A DNA stretch of 64,000 nt, from positions 1 to 64,000 of the forward strand of contig JBJMWX010000108.1 in NCBI GenBank assembly GCA_045809925.1. Direction: 5' to 3'. This DNA is from CADDYX01 sp045809925 (GTDB lineage: Bacteria; Verrucomicrobiota; Verrucomicrobiia; Chthoniobacterales; UBA10450). Both the position numbers and the translations under genes were made by a program. Shown in pieces: positions 17,910 through 24,460 of this stretch (its first letter is position 1; every line of letters begins with the position of its first letter). The notes beneath the pieces were generated by a model. The model did no database searches, was not told where the DNA came from, and was given only the letters and a program-made list of their open reading frames with translations.

Positions 17910-18808
17910 CTGATCGCAAGTCGCCGCTCGCGCACTTTAAAGAAGGAGCGAAGCGGCGGCATATAATCTTCGCCCGTCCGAAGTGAAATCGCATCGATGT
18001 TGCTCCGCCGCAGGACTCGCTGGAGTTCATCGCGGCGCGCATTTGCCAAAGCTGCGAAACGATCGCGCGTTCCGCGGTCGGCGGTGTTGATCTCAATCTG
18101 CTCGCCGGTCTCGGCATCTTCGAGAGTGATGATGCCGATATTCGGCAGGACACGCTCGCGTTCATCTTCGATATGCACTGCGATAAAATCGTGCCGCCTT
18201 CCGCTCACCGCCAGTTGGCGCGAAAAGTCGCTCGTCTGAAAATCCGAGATGAAGAAGACGACCGCGCGGCGGGTGATGATTCTGTTCAGGTGATCGAGCG
18301 CGAGCGCCGGGTCCGTTCCGCGCCCGGTCGGCTGGAAAAACAAAATCTCGCGCACAATCCGCAGGGTGTGCGAGCGGCCTTTCTTCGGCGGCACGAACAG
18401 CTCAACGCGGTCGGTAAAGAGGAGCAAGCCAACCTTGTCGTTGTTCCGGATCGCGCTGAAGGCGAGCAGACACGCGACTTCCGCCGCGAGTTCGCGCTTC
18501 GACTGCGAGGCGCTGCCAAAATACTCAGAGGCGCTGACGTCGACCACGAGGATGACGGTGAGTTCGCGCTCTTCAGTGAATTTCTTGACGAAGGCAGTGC
18601 CGAGTCGCGCGGTCACGTTCCAGTCGATCGCGCGAATTTCGTCGCCCGGCTGATATTCGCGCACCTCGTCGAAGTTCATCCCGCGCCCCTTGAAGACGCT
18701 GTGGTAATCACCCGCCAGGACGGTCTCAACCAGGCCGCGCGTCTTGATCTCCAGCTCGCGGATCTTCTTCAGAATTTCCGCGGTTGTCTGCCGGACTTCT
18801 ACCATCAT
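17906..18808 (-). CDS. DUF58 domain protein (VWA-like), Bat operon
   Basis: A 300-residue soluble protein of the DUF58 family. Key signatures are GRGMNFDEVREYQPGDEIRA followed by IDWNVTARLG, the defining block of the family, and a degenerate VWA strand LTVILVVDVSASEYFGS. Family members occur beside moxR and are thought to recruit clients to the MoxR ATPase. It lies between moxR and the DUF4381 gene with 4-base overlaps on both sides (18805-18808 and 17906-17909). Two ATGs open the gene (MMV); either may serve. Confidence 0.88.
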   Translation of the reverse strand: MMVEVRQTTAEILKKIRELEIKTRGLVETVLAGDYHSVFKGRGMNFDEVREYQPGDEIRAIDWNVTARLGTAFVKKFTEERELTVILVVDVSASEYFGSASQSKRELAAEVACLLAFSAIRNNDKVGLLLFTDRVELFVPPKKGRSHTLRIVREILFFQPTGRGTDPALALDHLNRIITRRAVVFFISDFQTSDFSRQLAVSGRRHDFIAVHIEDERERVLPNIGIITLEDAETGEQIEINTADRGTRDRFAALANARRDELQRVLRRSNIDAISLRTGEDYMPPLRSFFKVRERRLAIR

Positions 18809-19791
18809 GGCACCGGCAGCCCGGTGAAGATCTGCTCGATTACTTTCTCGCTCGTGATCGCTTCTGCTTCCGCTTCGTAACTGACGATGATGCGATGACG
18901 GAGCACGTCGAAGCCGATGCTCTTCACGTCCTGCGGAGTGACGTAGCCGCGGCCATTCAGAAAGGCATGAGCGCGCGCTGCGAGCGCCAGATAGATAGTT
19001 GCGCGGGGCGAAGCGCCGTAGCGCACGAGTCCATCGAGCTGCAGGTTGTAGACCCGCGGCTCGCGTGTCGCCCAGACCACGTCCACGATGTAATCCTTCA
19101 CGCGATCATCGATGTAGATGCTGTTGACGACGGAGCGCGCCTTGATGATCTGCTGCGGGTCGATGACGGCATCGACGTGCAGGTCGGGCGTCGACGTCGC
19201 CATCAGGTCGAGGATCTGCCGCTCTTCCGATTTCGCCGGATAGCCGATCTGCAACTTCAACATGAAGCGATCGAGCTGCGCTTCGGGCAATTGATACGTT
19301 CCCTCCTGCTCAAGCGGGTTCTGCGTGGCCAGAACGAGAAACGGATCCGAAAGCGGATACGTCTTTTCTCCAATCGTGACCTGCCGTTCCTGCATCGCCT
19401 CGAGCAGCGCGCTCTGCACTTTCGCCGGCGCGCGATTGATTTCATCGGCGAGGATCAGATTCGAGAAGAGCGGACCGAACTTCGTCGTGAACTCCCCTGA
19501 GCGCGGATTGTAGATCAGTGTTCCGATCAGATCGGCCGGGAGCAGGTCGGGGGTGAATTGCAGCCGCTGAAAGCCGGTTTGGATCGCCGCCGCAAGGGTC
19601 TTGACCGTCAGCGTCTTCGCCAGGCCCGGAACGCCCTCGAGCAGGACGTGGCCGTTGGCAAGCAAGCCGAGCAAGAGCCGATCGACGAGATATTTCTGGC
19701 CGACCACGACGCGCCCGATCTGCTCGCGCAATGCAGGAATCCAGCGACCGAGCTCCTGGACTTCGTATGTGACTTCCTGCGTCGATTTCAT
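18805..19791 (-). CDS. moxR: MoxR family AAA+ ATPase
   Basis: A 328-residue AAA+ ATPase, first gene of the Bat operon. Walker A is GVPGLAKT (53-60), Walker B is LILADEINRAP, sensor 1 is LATQNPLEQEG, and a conserved C-terminal lid domain follows. MoxR proteins act as chaperones that load or mature metal- or VWA-containing partners, here presumably BatA and BatB. The ATG at 19791 follows a region containing a palindromic element (19832-19914), so transcription must start either within ~40 bases or through that element from der. The stop overlaps the DUF58 start. Confidence 0.93.
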   Translation of the reverse strand: MKSTQEVTYEVQELGRWIPALREQIGRVVVGQKYLVDRLLLGLLANGHVLLEGVPGLAKTLTVKTLAAAIQTGFQRLQFTPDLLPADLIGTLIYNPRSGEFTTKFGPLFSNLILADEINRAPAKVQSALLEAMQERQVTIGEKTYPLSDPFLVLATQNPLEQEGTYQLPEAQLDRFMLKLQIGYPAKSEERQILDLMATSTPDLHVDAVIDPQQIIKARSVVNSIYIDDRVKDYIVDVVWATREPRVYNLQLDGLVRYGASPRATIYLALAARAHAFLNGRGYVTPQDVKSIGFDVLRHRIIVSYEAEAEAITSEKVIEQIFTGLPVP

Positions 19792-19831
19792 ATGGAGTGA
19801 TGAGACATGGCGAAGGATAGAATGTTCGATC

Positions 19832-19914
19832 TGTAGTGGCGGTCTGCGGCGGTCGCAAACGCCACTGGCAATCGCCTGGAGCGGGCAGCCCGGCGGTCAT
19901 GGACTGCCGCTACA
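19832..19914. repeat. TGTAG-ended palindromic element, copy 1
   Basis: The ends TGTAGTGGCGGTC (19832-19844) and GACTGCCGCTACA (19902-19914) are inverted repeats with two mismatches over 13 bases, and the interior is GC-rich with further dyads. The right end supplies the TAG stop codon of der (19912-19910 on the minus strand). It resembles three other elements in this window (23069, 31328, 49560) and could form a long hairpin between der and moxR transcripts. Confidence 0.6.
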
Positions 19915-21286
19915 ATGTCTGGCTGCGTGCCCGGCAGGAGATTTGCATGGGCAGCCCTGCGTACGGCTCGGCGGCGCGGATCCGGCCCTCGAGGTACCGC
20001 TTGTACGTTTCCGTGAGCAGCTTCGGGTCGTTAACAAAGAGCACGAACTTCACCGGGTTGAGCGGATGACCGCCCTTGGTGTTTGCCTGCGTCGCGTAAA
20101 ACAATTTCAGCCGGCGCGTTCCCACGATCGGCGGAGGGGCCGCCGCGAACGCGCTGCGCAAAAGACGGTTTAGCGGGCCAGTACTGATACCACGGGCCGC
20201 GCCGCGCCGGATCGTGTCGATCAATGTAAAGACCTGCAGCACATTTTCACCGCGAATCGCGGAGGTCACGAGGACGGGTGCATAGGGCAAAAAGAAAATC
20301 TGCTCCTGCGCTTGCGCGGCGATTTCCTGCATCGCGCTGCGGACGCGGTTTTGCGGTTTGATCAGGTCCCACTTGTTCAGCACGACGACACAGGCTTTCT
20401 GCGCTTTCTGAATGAGACCAGCGATTTTCTTGTCTTGTCCGGTTACGCCACTGGTCAGATCGACGACGAGGACACAAAGATCCGCTCGCCGGATGGTGCG
20501 CTCGGCGCGCATGACGCTGAACACCTCGACGGAGCTTGAGTGCTTGCCGCGCGCGCGTATTCCCGCAGTATCGATGAGGACGAATCGCTCGCCGCTTCGA
20601 GTGTATGGCACATCGACGGCGTCGCGCGTTGTGCCTGGAATTGCGCTCACAATCGTTCGCTCGTCGCGCAGGACAGCATTGATCAGAGATGATTTCCCGG
20701 CGTTCGGTTTGCCTACGATGGCAATTGCCGTCGGTTCGGTTGTGGCTTCCTCCGCAGCACTCGACGAATCGGCCCCGCCTGGTGTTAGCGGGAGCATGCG
20801 CTCGATTTCTTCCAAGAGATCCGAGATGCCCCGCCCATGTGCCGCGCTGATCGAAACGGAGCCGTCGAAGTTCAGTTCGGCAAAATCGTCGGCGAGCGTT
20901 TCATGTTTCGGGTCGTCGATTTTGTTGATCACGAGCACGACCGGTTTCCGGGATCGTCGAAGCATGCGACCGAGATCGGCGTCAATCGGGGTGAGTCCTT
21001 GCTGCGCGTCGACGACGAACAGCACGAGATCGCTCTCGCGCATGGCCGCGTCGGCCGCCATTCGGACCTGCTGTGGCAACTCGCCTTCGCCAGCCCCGCC
21101 GATGCCGCCGGTGTCCCATACGGCGAGGGGCCGCTTGCCGCGCGTACTAATCGCGACGAGCCGATCTCGGGTGATGCCGGGCTGGTCGTGGACAATGGCG
21201 ATGTTGCGGCCGACGAGCCGATTAAACAGTGCTGACTTCCCGACGTTCGGGCGACCGACAATCGCGACTTTGCCTGGTGTCTCCAC
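19910..21286 (-). CDS. der: Ribosome-assembly GTPase Der (EngA)
   Basis: A 458-residue tandem GTPase needed for 50S subunit maturation. The first G domain has GRPNVGKS (11-18), DTGG and NKID; the second has GKPNAGKS (near residue 190), DTAGIRARGKH and NKWD. The C-terminal KH-like domain follows. A Glu/Ser-rich linker separates the G domains. The GTG start at 21286 gives METPGKVAIVG. The stop TAG is formed by the end of a palindromic element, and the last residues (ARSQTL) may therefore be a read-in tail. The gene is 30 bases after pgsA on the same strand. Confidence 0.96.
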   Translation of the reverse strand: METPGKVAIVGRPNVGKSALFNRLVGRNIAIVHDQPGITRDRLVAISTRGKRPLAVWDTGGIGGAGEGELPQQVRMAADAAMRESDLVLFVVDAQQGLTPIDADLGRMLRRSRKPVVLVINKIDDPKHETLADDFAELNFDGSVSISAAHGRGISDLLEEIERMLPLTPGGADSSSAAEEATTEPTAIAIVGKPNAGKSSLINAVLRDERTIVSAIPGTTRDAVDVPYTRSGERFVLIDTAGIRARGKHSSSVEVFSVMRAERTIRRADLCVLVVDLTSGVTGQDKKIAGLIQKAQKACVVVLNKWDLIKPQNRVRSAMQEIAAQAQEQIFFLPYAPVLVTSAIRGENVLQVFTLIDTIRRGAARGISTGPLNRLLRSAFAAAPPPIVGTRRLKLFYATQANTKGGHPLNPVKFVLFVNDPKLLTETYKRYLEGRIRAAEPYAGLPMQISCRARSQTL

Positions 21287-21316
21287 GCAGGTGCTTCGGT
21301 TCGCCGGGTCGGAACG

Positions 21317-21922
21317 TCAACTCACCTTCGCGTTCGCATGGCCGCCGGCCTGTGCCTGGCGGATGCCGTCGAGCACGTAAATCACGCCCGAGCCGAGGGT
21401 AAACAAGCCAGCGGCGATCACGACCCACATCAACGGCAAGAACCGCAATTGCAACATCACCCAGGCGATCGCCGCCATCTGCAAGACCGTCGCTACTTTT
21501 CCGACCCAACTCGGCTTCACGTTCACTTTGCCGTTGAGCAAATGGAGGATGACTGCGCCGATCAGGATGACTGCGTCGCGCGTGATGACAAGGACCGGAA
21601 ACCACGCCGGGAAGTGCCCGAAATCAGGATCGCTTTTACTCCAGTTGCTGATGCTAAGGGTGATAATCCCGCTAAGGAGCAGACCCTTGTCCGCAATCGG
21701 ATCGAGGATAACCCCGAGCGAGCTGCGCTGATTGTACCGACGAGCGACATAACCATCGACGCCGTCACTGGCAGCGGCCAGGAGGAAAACAATAATTGCA
21801 GCGAAGCGCTGCCATTCCAACGGCGCGCCCCGCTGGATACTTTCACCGTAATAGATCCCCAGCGTCACAAACACCGGGATCATGAGAATCCGGACGATCG
21901 TGATCTTGTTCGCTGTCGTCAT
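21317..21922 (-). CDS. pgsA: CDP-diacylglycerol-glycerol-3-phosphate 3-phosphatidyltransferase
   Basis: A 201-residue membrane enzyme that makes phosphatidylglycerophosphate, the precursor of phosphatidylglycerol and cardiolipin. The CDP-alcohol phosphotransferase signature is complete: DGYVARR, then eight residues to G, then VILDPIAD. Several membrane helices are visible. ATG 21922 (MTTANKITIVRIL) fits the family N-terminus; upstream in-frame codons to 21979 would extend towards the tRNA promoter. PssA at 30469 belongs to the same superfamily but uses serine; the short N-terminus and length here favour PgsA. Confidence 0.88.
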   Translation of the reverse strand: MTTANKITIVRILMIPVFVTLGIYYGESIQRGAPLEWQRFAAIIVFLLAAASDGVDGYVARRYNQRSSLGVILDPIADKGLLLSGIITLSISNWSKSDPDFGHFPAWFPVLVITRDAVILIGAVILHLLNGKVNVKPSWVGKVATVLQMAAIAWVMLQLRFLPLMWVVIAAGLFTLGSGVIYVLDGIRQAQAGGHANAKVS

Positions 21923-21952
21923 CGCAGGCAGGTGAACTGAACGTGAATCTGT

Positions 21953-21980
21953 TTGGTTCGGCAAGCCGACTGCGTACAAT
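21953..21980 (+). promoter_or_regulatory. Candidate promoter of tRNA-Leu
   Basis: TTGGTT (21953-21958) and TACAAT (21975-21980) are spaced by 16 bases, and the second box ends 10 bases before the tRNA, which fits a sigma-70-type promoter for a stable RNA. The -35 match is weak. Confidence 0.35.
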
Positions 21981-21990
21981 GCCGCCGCAC

Positions 21991-22075
21991 GCCGATGTGG
22001 CGAAATGGCAGACGCAACGGACTTAAAATCCGTTGGGCCGAAAGGCCCGTGCCGGTTCGAGTCCGGCCATCGGCA
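21991..22075 (+). tRNA. tRNA-Leu (UAA)
   Basis: An 85-base class II tRNA. The acceptor stem GCCGATG pairs with CATCGGC (22068-22074), with A as discriminator. The anticodon stem ACGGA/TCCGT encloses CTTAAAA with anticodon TAA at 22024-22026. The long variable arm is GGGCC-GAAA-GGCCC and the T arm is CCGG-TTCGAGT-CCGG. CCA is not encoded. Confidence 0.96.
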
Positions 22076-22107
22076 GTCATGCCCGGGCCACTTTAGACGC
22101 TAGCCAA

Positions 22108-22674
22108 ATGGACGATCGAGCACTCTACATTCCGGTAATTGTAGGTACGGCGCGGCAAGGCCGGATGAGCGAGCATGTTGCGCGCTTCGTTGTCAGCGAG
22201 ATGAAGAAACGGCCGGAGATCGAGACCGAGCTGATCGACGTGCGTGAGTTGAAGATGTCGCTGCAGGACGCGGGTCAGGGGATGAAGGACGCCGAGTTCT
22301 CGAAGAAGATGCAGCGCTGCGATGGACTCGTCATCGTCACGCCCGAATACAACCATGGGTATCCCGGCCTGCTAAAGCATGCGCTCGACATGTGTTTGGA
22401 GGAATACATCCACAAAGTGGTGGCGATTTGCGGCGTCTCCGCCGGTCCGTTCGGCGGCTCGCGCGTGATTGAGCAGATGGTTCAGGTGGTGCGCGAGCTC
22501 GGCCTGGCAGTGACGTTTACAGACCTGAATTTCAGCCGGGTTGGCGATGCCTTCGACGAATCAGGCAATCTGAAGGACGAGAAATATGTCGGTCGTACAG
22601 CGAAGTTCTTAAACGAGCTGGTCTGGATGGCGCGCGTGCTGCGTTACGGACGCGAAAACATTCCGCCGCTTTGA
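22108..22674 (+). CDS. NADPH-dependent FMN reductase family protein
   Basis: A 188-residue flavodoxin-fold oxidoreductase. IPVIVGTARQGRMSEHVARF contains the phosphate-binding loop for FMN, and IVTPEYNHGYPGLLKHALD is the family signature (PEYN). Members reduce FMN, quinones, azo dyes or chromate; the substrate here is not determinable. ATG 22108 (MDDRALYIPV) lies 33 bases after tRNA-Leu. The stop overlaps the start of the release-factor-like gene as TTGA, so both are translated together. Confidence 0.88.
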   Translation: MDDRALYIPVIVGTARQGRMSEHVARFVVSEMKKRPEIETELIDVRELKMSLQDAGQGMKDAEFSKKMQRCDGLVIVTPEYNHGYPGLLKHALDMCLEEYIHKVVAICGVSAGPFGGSRVIEQMVQVVRELGLAVTFTDLNFSRVGDAFDESGNLKDEKYVGRTAKFLNELVWMARVLRYGRENIPPL

Positions 22675-23030
22675 ACCCGCGCTTCGAGCTGCGCGAGTCT
22701 GATCTCGAGGAAAGCTTCGCGCGGTCAGGAGGTCCCGGCGGTCAGAACGTCAACAAAGTCTCGACCGCCGTAACCCTGCGGCACGTGCCAAGCGGGATCA
22801 GCGTCACCGTGCAGGATTCGCGCTCACAGGCAATCAACCGCAAACTGGCGCGCGCGCGACTGCTGGAGGCGATCGTCAAGGATCGGGAAGCGAAACGCGC
22901 GGCCGATATCGCGGAACGCGAAAGAGCTCGGCGGCGGCGGTCGCGGCGGCCCGCGGCTTTGAAGCGAAAGATCCTGGAATCCAAAAGGAAGCGCGCGGAG
23001 CTGAAGAAGCAACGGGCACGCATTCTATAG
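22671..23030 (+). CDS. GGQ-domain release-factor-like protein
   Basis: A 119-residue protein consisting of a class I release-factor catalytic domain with no codon-recognition domain. SGGPGGQNVNKVSTAV carries the GGQ motif that triggers peptidyl-tRNA hydrolysis, followed by the conserved RSQAINRKLARARLL. The C-terminal third is very basic (RERARRRRSRRP, KRKRAELKKQRAR), like the ribosome-channel tail of ArfB. It may therefore rescue stalled ribosomes; the sequence around GGQ resembles RF2 domain 3 more than ArfB. The TTG start at 22671 overlaps the previous stop. Confidence 0.82.
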   Translation: MNPRFELRESDLEESFARSGGPGGQNVNKVSTAVTLRHVPSGISVTVQDSRSQAINRKLARARLLEAIVKDREAKRAADIAERERARRRRSRRPAALKRKILESKRKRAELKKQRARIL

Positions 23031-23068
23031 GGCTGAGACCGCGATCTGTTGTTGCTGTGGAAAATGTT

Positions 23069-23095
23069 GGCGGGGTCAGCGGCCCCGCCCTACAG
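23069..23095. repeat. Palindromic element ending in CTACAG, copy 2
   Basis: A seven-base perfect stem, GGCGGGG (23069-23075) with CCCCGCC (23083-23089), encloses TCAGCGG and is followed directly by CTACAG. It lies ten bases before the start of the oxidoreductase gene, between it and the release-factor-like gene. The shape matches the other CTACA-ended elements here. Confidence 0.5.
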
Positions 23096-23104
23096 AATGC
23101 CGAA

Positions 23105-24151
23105 ATGAATGTCGGGATCATCGGCACGGGATGGCCGGGCCAGCAGCACGCGATTGCCTTAAGCAGTAGCAAACGAGGAAGATTGCATTCGTGCGCTGAT
23201 CTCGACGAGCAGCGACGCGCCGCCTTTGTAAAGGAATTCGGGCCCGACATGGCCGTCGGCGACTATCACGAAATGTTGGCGGATGCCGCCGTTGATGCGG
23301 TCATGATTTGTCTGCCAAATTATCTGCACTTCCCCGCCTCACTCGCCGCGCTCGAGGCCGGCAAGCACGTGTTTTGCGAAAAGCCGCCGACGCTCAACGC
23401 GGCGCAAATGAAAGTGCTGCGCGACCAGGCTTCGGAACGTGGACTCGTGTATTTTTTCGGCCGTCAGTTTCGGTTCACGCCCGGAATGTTAGCGGCCAAG
23501 CGCCTGATAGCGGAAGGTCGGCTTGGCAACATCTACCACGCACGCGCGACATGGATGCGCTCACGCGGCATCCCACCGGGAATCGGCGGATGGTTTACCG
23601 AGAAAAAACGCTCCGGCGGTGGCGCCTTGATCGATATCGGTGTGCATGCGCTCGATTCCGTCTGGTACCTGATGGGAAATCCGCGTCCCGTTTCAGCCAG
23701 CGCCGGCGTGTTCCAGAATTTCGCGCACTTCGTCGCGAGCGCGGTTTTCGACGTGGAGGACGCAGCGTATGCGTTTATTCGCTTCGAAAATGGCGCCGTG
23801 GTCCATCTCGAGACCTGCTGGGCGGGCAACCTTCCGGACGAGATTCCGGAAGGAAAATATTTCGGACGCGAGACAAACAATTCGCTGCTCTTCGGAACGA
23901 AAGGAACACTGCGGCTCAAGCCGTTGACGTTGTTCGAAGACCAAAACGGCGCGCTTGTCACAGTACCGATCAAGAACGGAAGCGTGGAAGACAACGCTGA
24001 CAGCTTTGCTGCCCAGGTGGACAATTTTCTTGCGGCAATCGCCGGCGAGTCGGAGCCGATCAACAGCGCCGAACAGGCGGTGGAGCTGATGGGAATGATC
24101 GACGCGATTTACGCGTCAGGCGCAGCGGGACGGGAAATGGCGATCGCCTAA
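23105..24151 (+). CDS. Gfo/Idh/MocA family oxidoreductase
   Basis: A 348-residue NAD(P)-dependent sugar or inositol dehydrogenase family member. The Rossmann loop is NVGIIGTGWPGQQH (residues 2-15), the catalytic lysine motif is HVFCEKPPTLN, and the C-terminal beta-sheet domain contains GALIDIGVHALDSVWYL with the conserved Asp and His. Natural substrate is unknown. ATG 23105 was chosen because the glycine loop follows at once; the frame is open to 23057 but would cover the palindromic element. No sugar-uptake genes adjoin it. Confidence 0.88.
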   Translation: MNVGIIGTGWPGQQHAIALSSSKRGRLHSCADLDEQRRAAFVKEFGPDMAVGDYHEMLADAAVDAVMICLPNYLHFPASLAALEAGKHVFCEKPPTLNAAQMKVLRDQASERGLVYFFGRQFRFTPGMLAAKRLIAEGRLGNIYHARATWMRSRGIPPGIGGWFTEKKRSGGGALIDIGVHALDSVWYLMGNPRPVSASAGVFQNFAHFVASAVFDVEDAAYAFIRFENGAVVHLETCWAGNLPDEIPEGKYFGRETNNSLLFGTKGTLRLKPLTLFEDQNGALVTVPIKNGSVEDNADSFAAQVDNFLAAIAGESEPINSAEQAVELMGMIDAIYASGAAGREMAIA

Positions 24152-24167
24152 CGAACAAAATTGTTCG
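24152..24167. promoter_or_regulatory. Perfect 16-base dyad after the oxidoreductase gene
   Basis: CGAACAA and TTGTTCG form a 7-base inverted repeat around AA, starting at the base after the TAA stop. It lies 58 bases before the small lipoprotein start, so it could be an operator or part of a transcript-end hairpin. Confidence 0.35.
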
Positions 24168-24224
24168 ACGCATACATCTACCCGAGGTCGCTCTGTCGAA
24201 TTGTCGGTGGAGAGCTATATCATT

Positions 24225-24410
24225 ATGAAAAAGACACTTACCCTCACATTGGTCGGCGCGGCAGCGGCAGTTGCTTTTACATCCTGCACGGTTGTTGAGC
24301 CGGTCCCGGCAACGAGCACGACGACAACTACACACGAAACAACAACGGTCGCGCGGCCGGCGACAACTCAGACCACCGTTACGCGGAGTCCCGGCGGCGG
24401 CGGTTACTAA
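24225..24410 (+). CDS. Small Thr-rich lipoprotein-like protein
   Basis: A 61-residue protein with a basic start and hydrophobic core (MKKTLTLTLVGAAAAVAF) ending in TSC, then a Thr/Val/Pro-rich tail with runs of Thr and a Gly-rich end (SPGGGGY). The cysteine suggests lipidation, though phenylalanine at the usual Leu position of the lipobox is atypical. A strong terminator follows 22 bases after the stop, supporting a real transcribed gene. Function is unknown; short Thr/Pro-rich lipoproteins often act as envelope spacers. ATG 24225 is preferred over 24201 because it starts the signal sequence. Confidence 0.68.
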   Translation: MKKTLTLTLVGAAAAVAFTSCTVVEPVPATSTTTTTHETTTVARPATTQTTVTRSPGGGGY

Positions 24411-24432
24411 GACTAACCCGGTTCCGAAAAAG

Positions 24433-24460
24433 GGGAGTCGCTGCGGCGGCTCCCTTTTTT
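24433..24460. terminator. Bidirectional intrinsic terminator
   Basis: GGGAGTCGC (24433-24441) pairs with GCGGCTCCC (24446-24454, one G-T pair) around a TGCG loop and is followed by six T. Five A at 24427-24431 make it also work on the minus strand. It ends the lipoprotein gene on one side and gyrA on the other; the gyrA TAA stop overlaps the T run. Confidence 0.85.
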
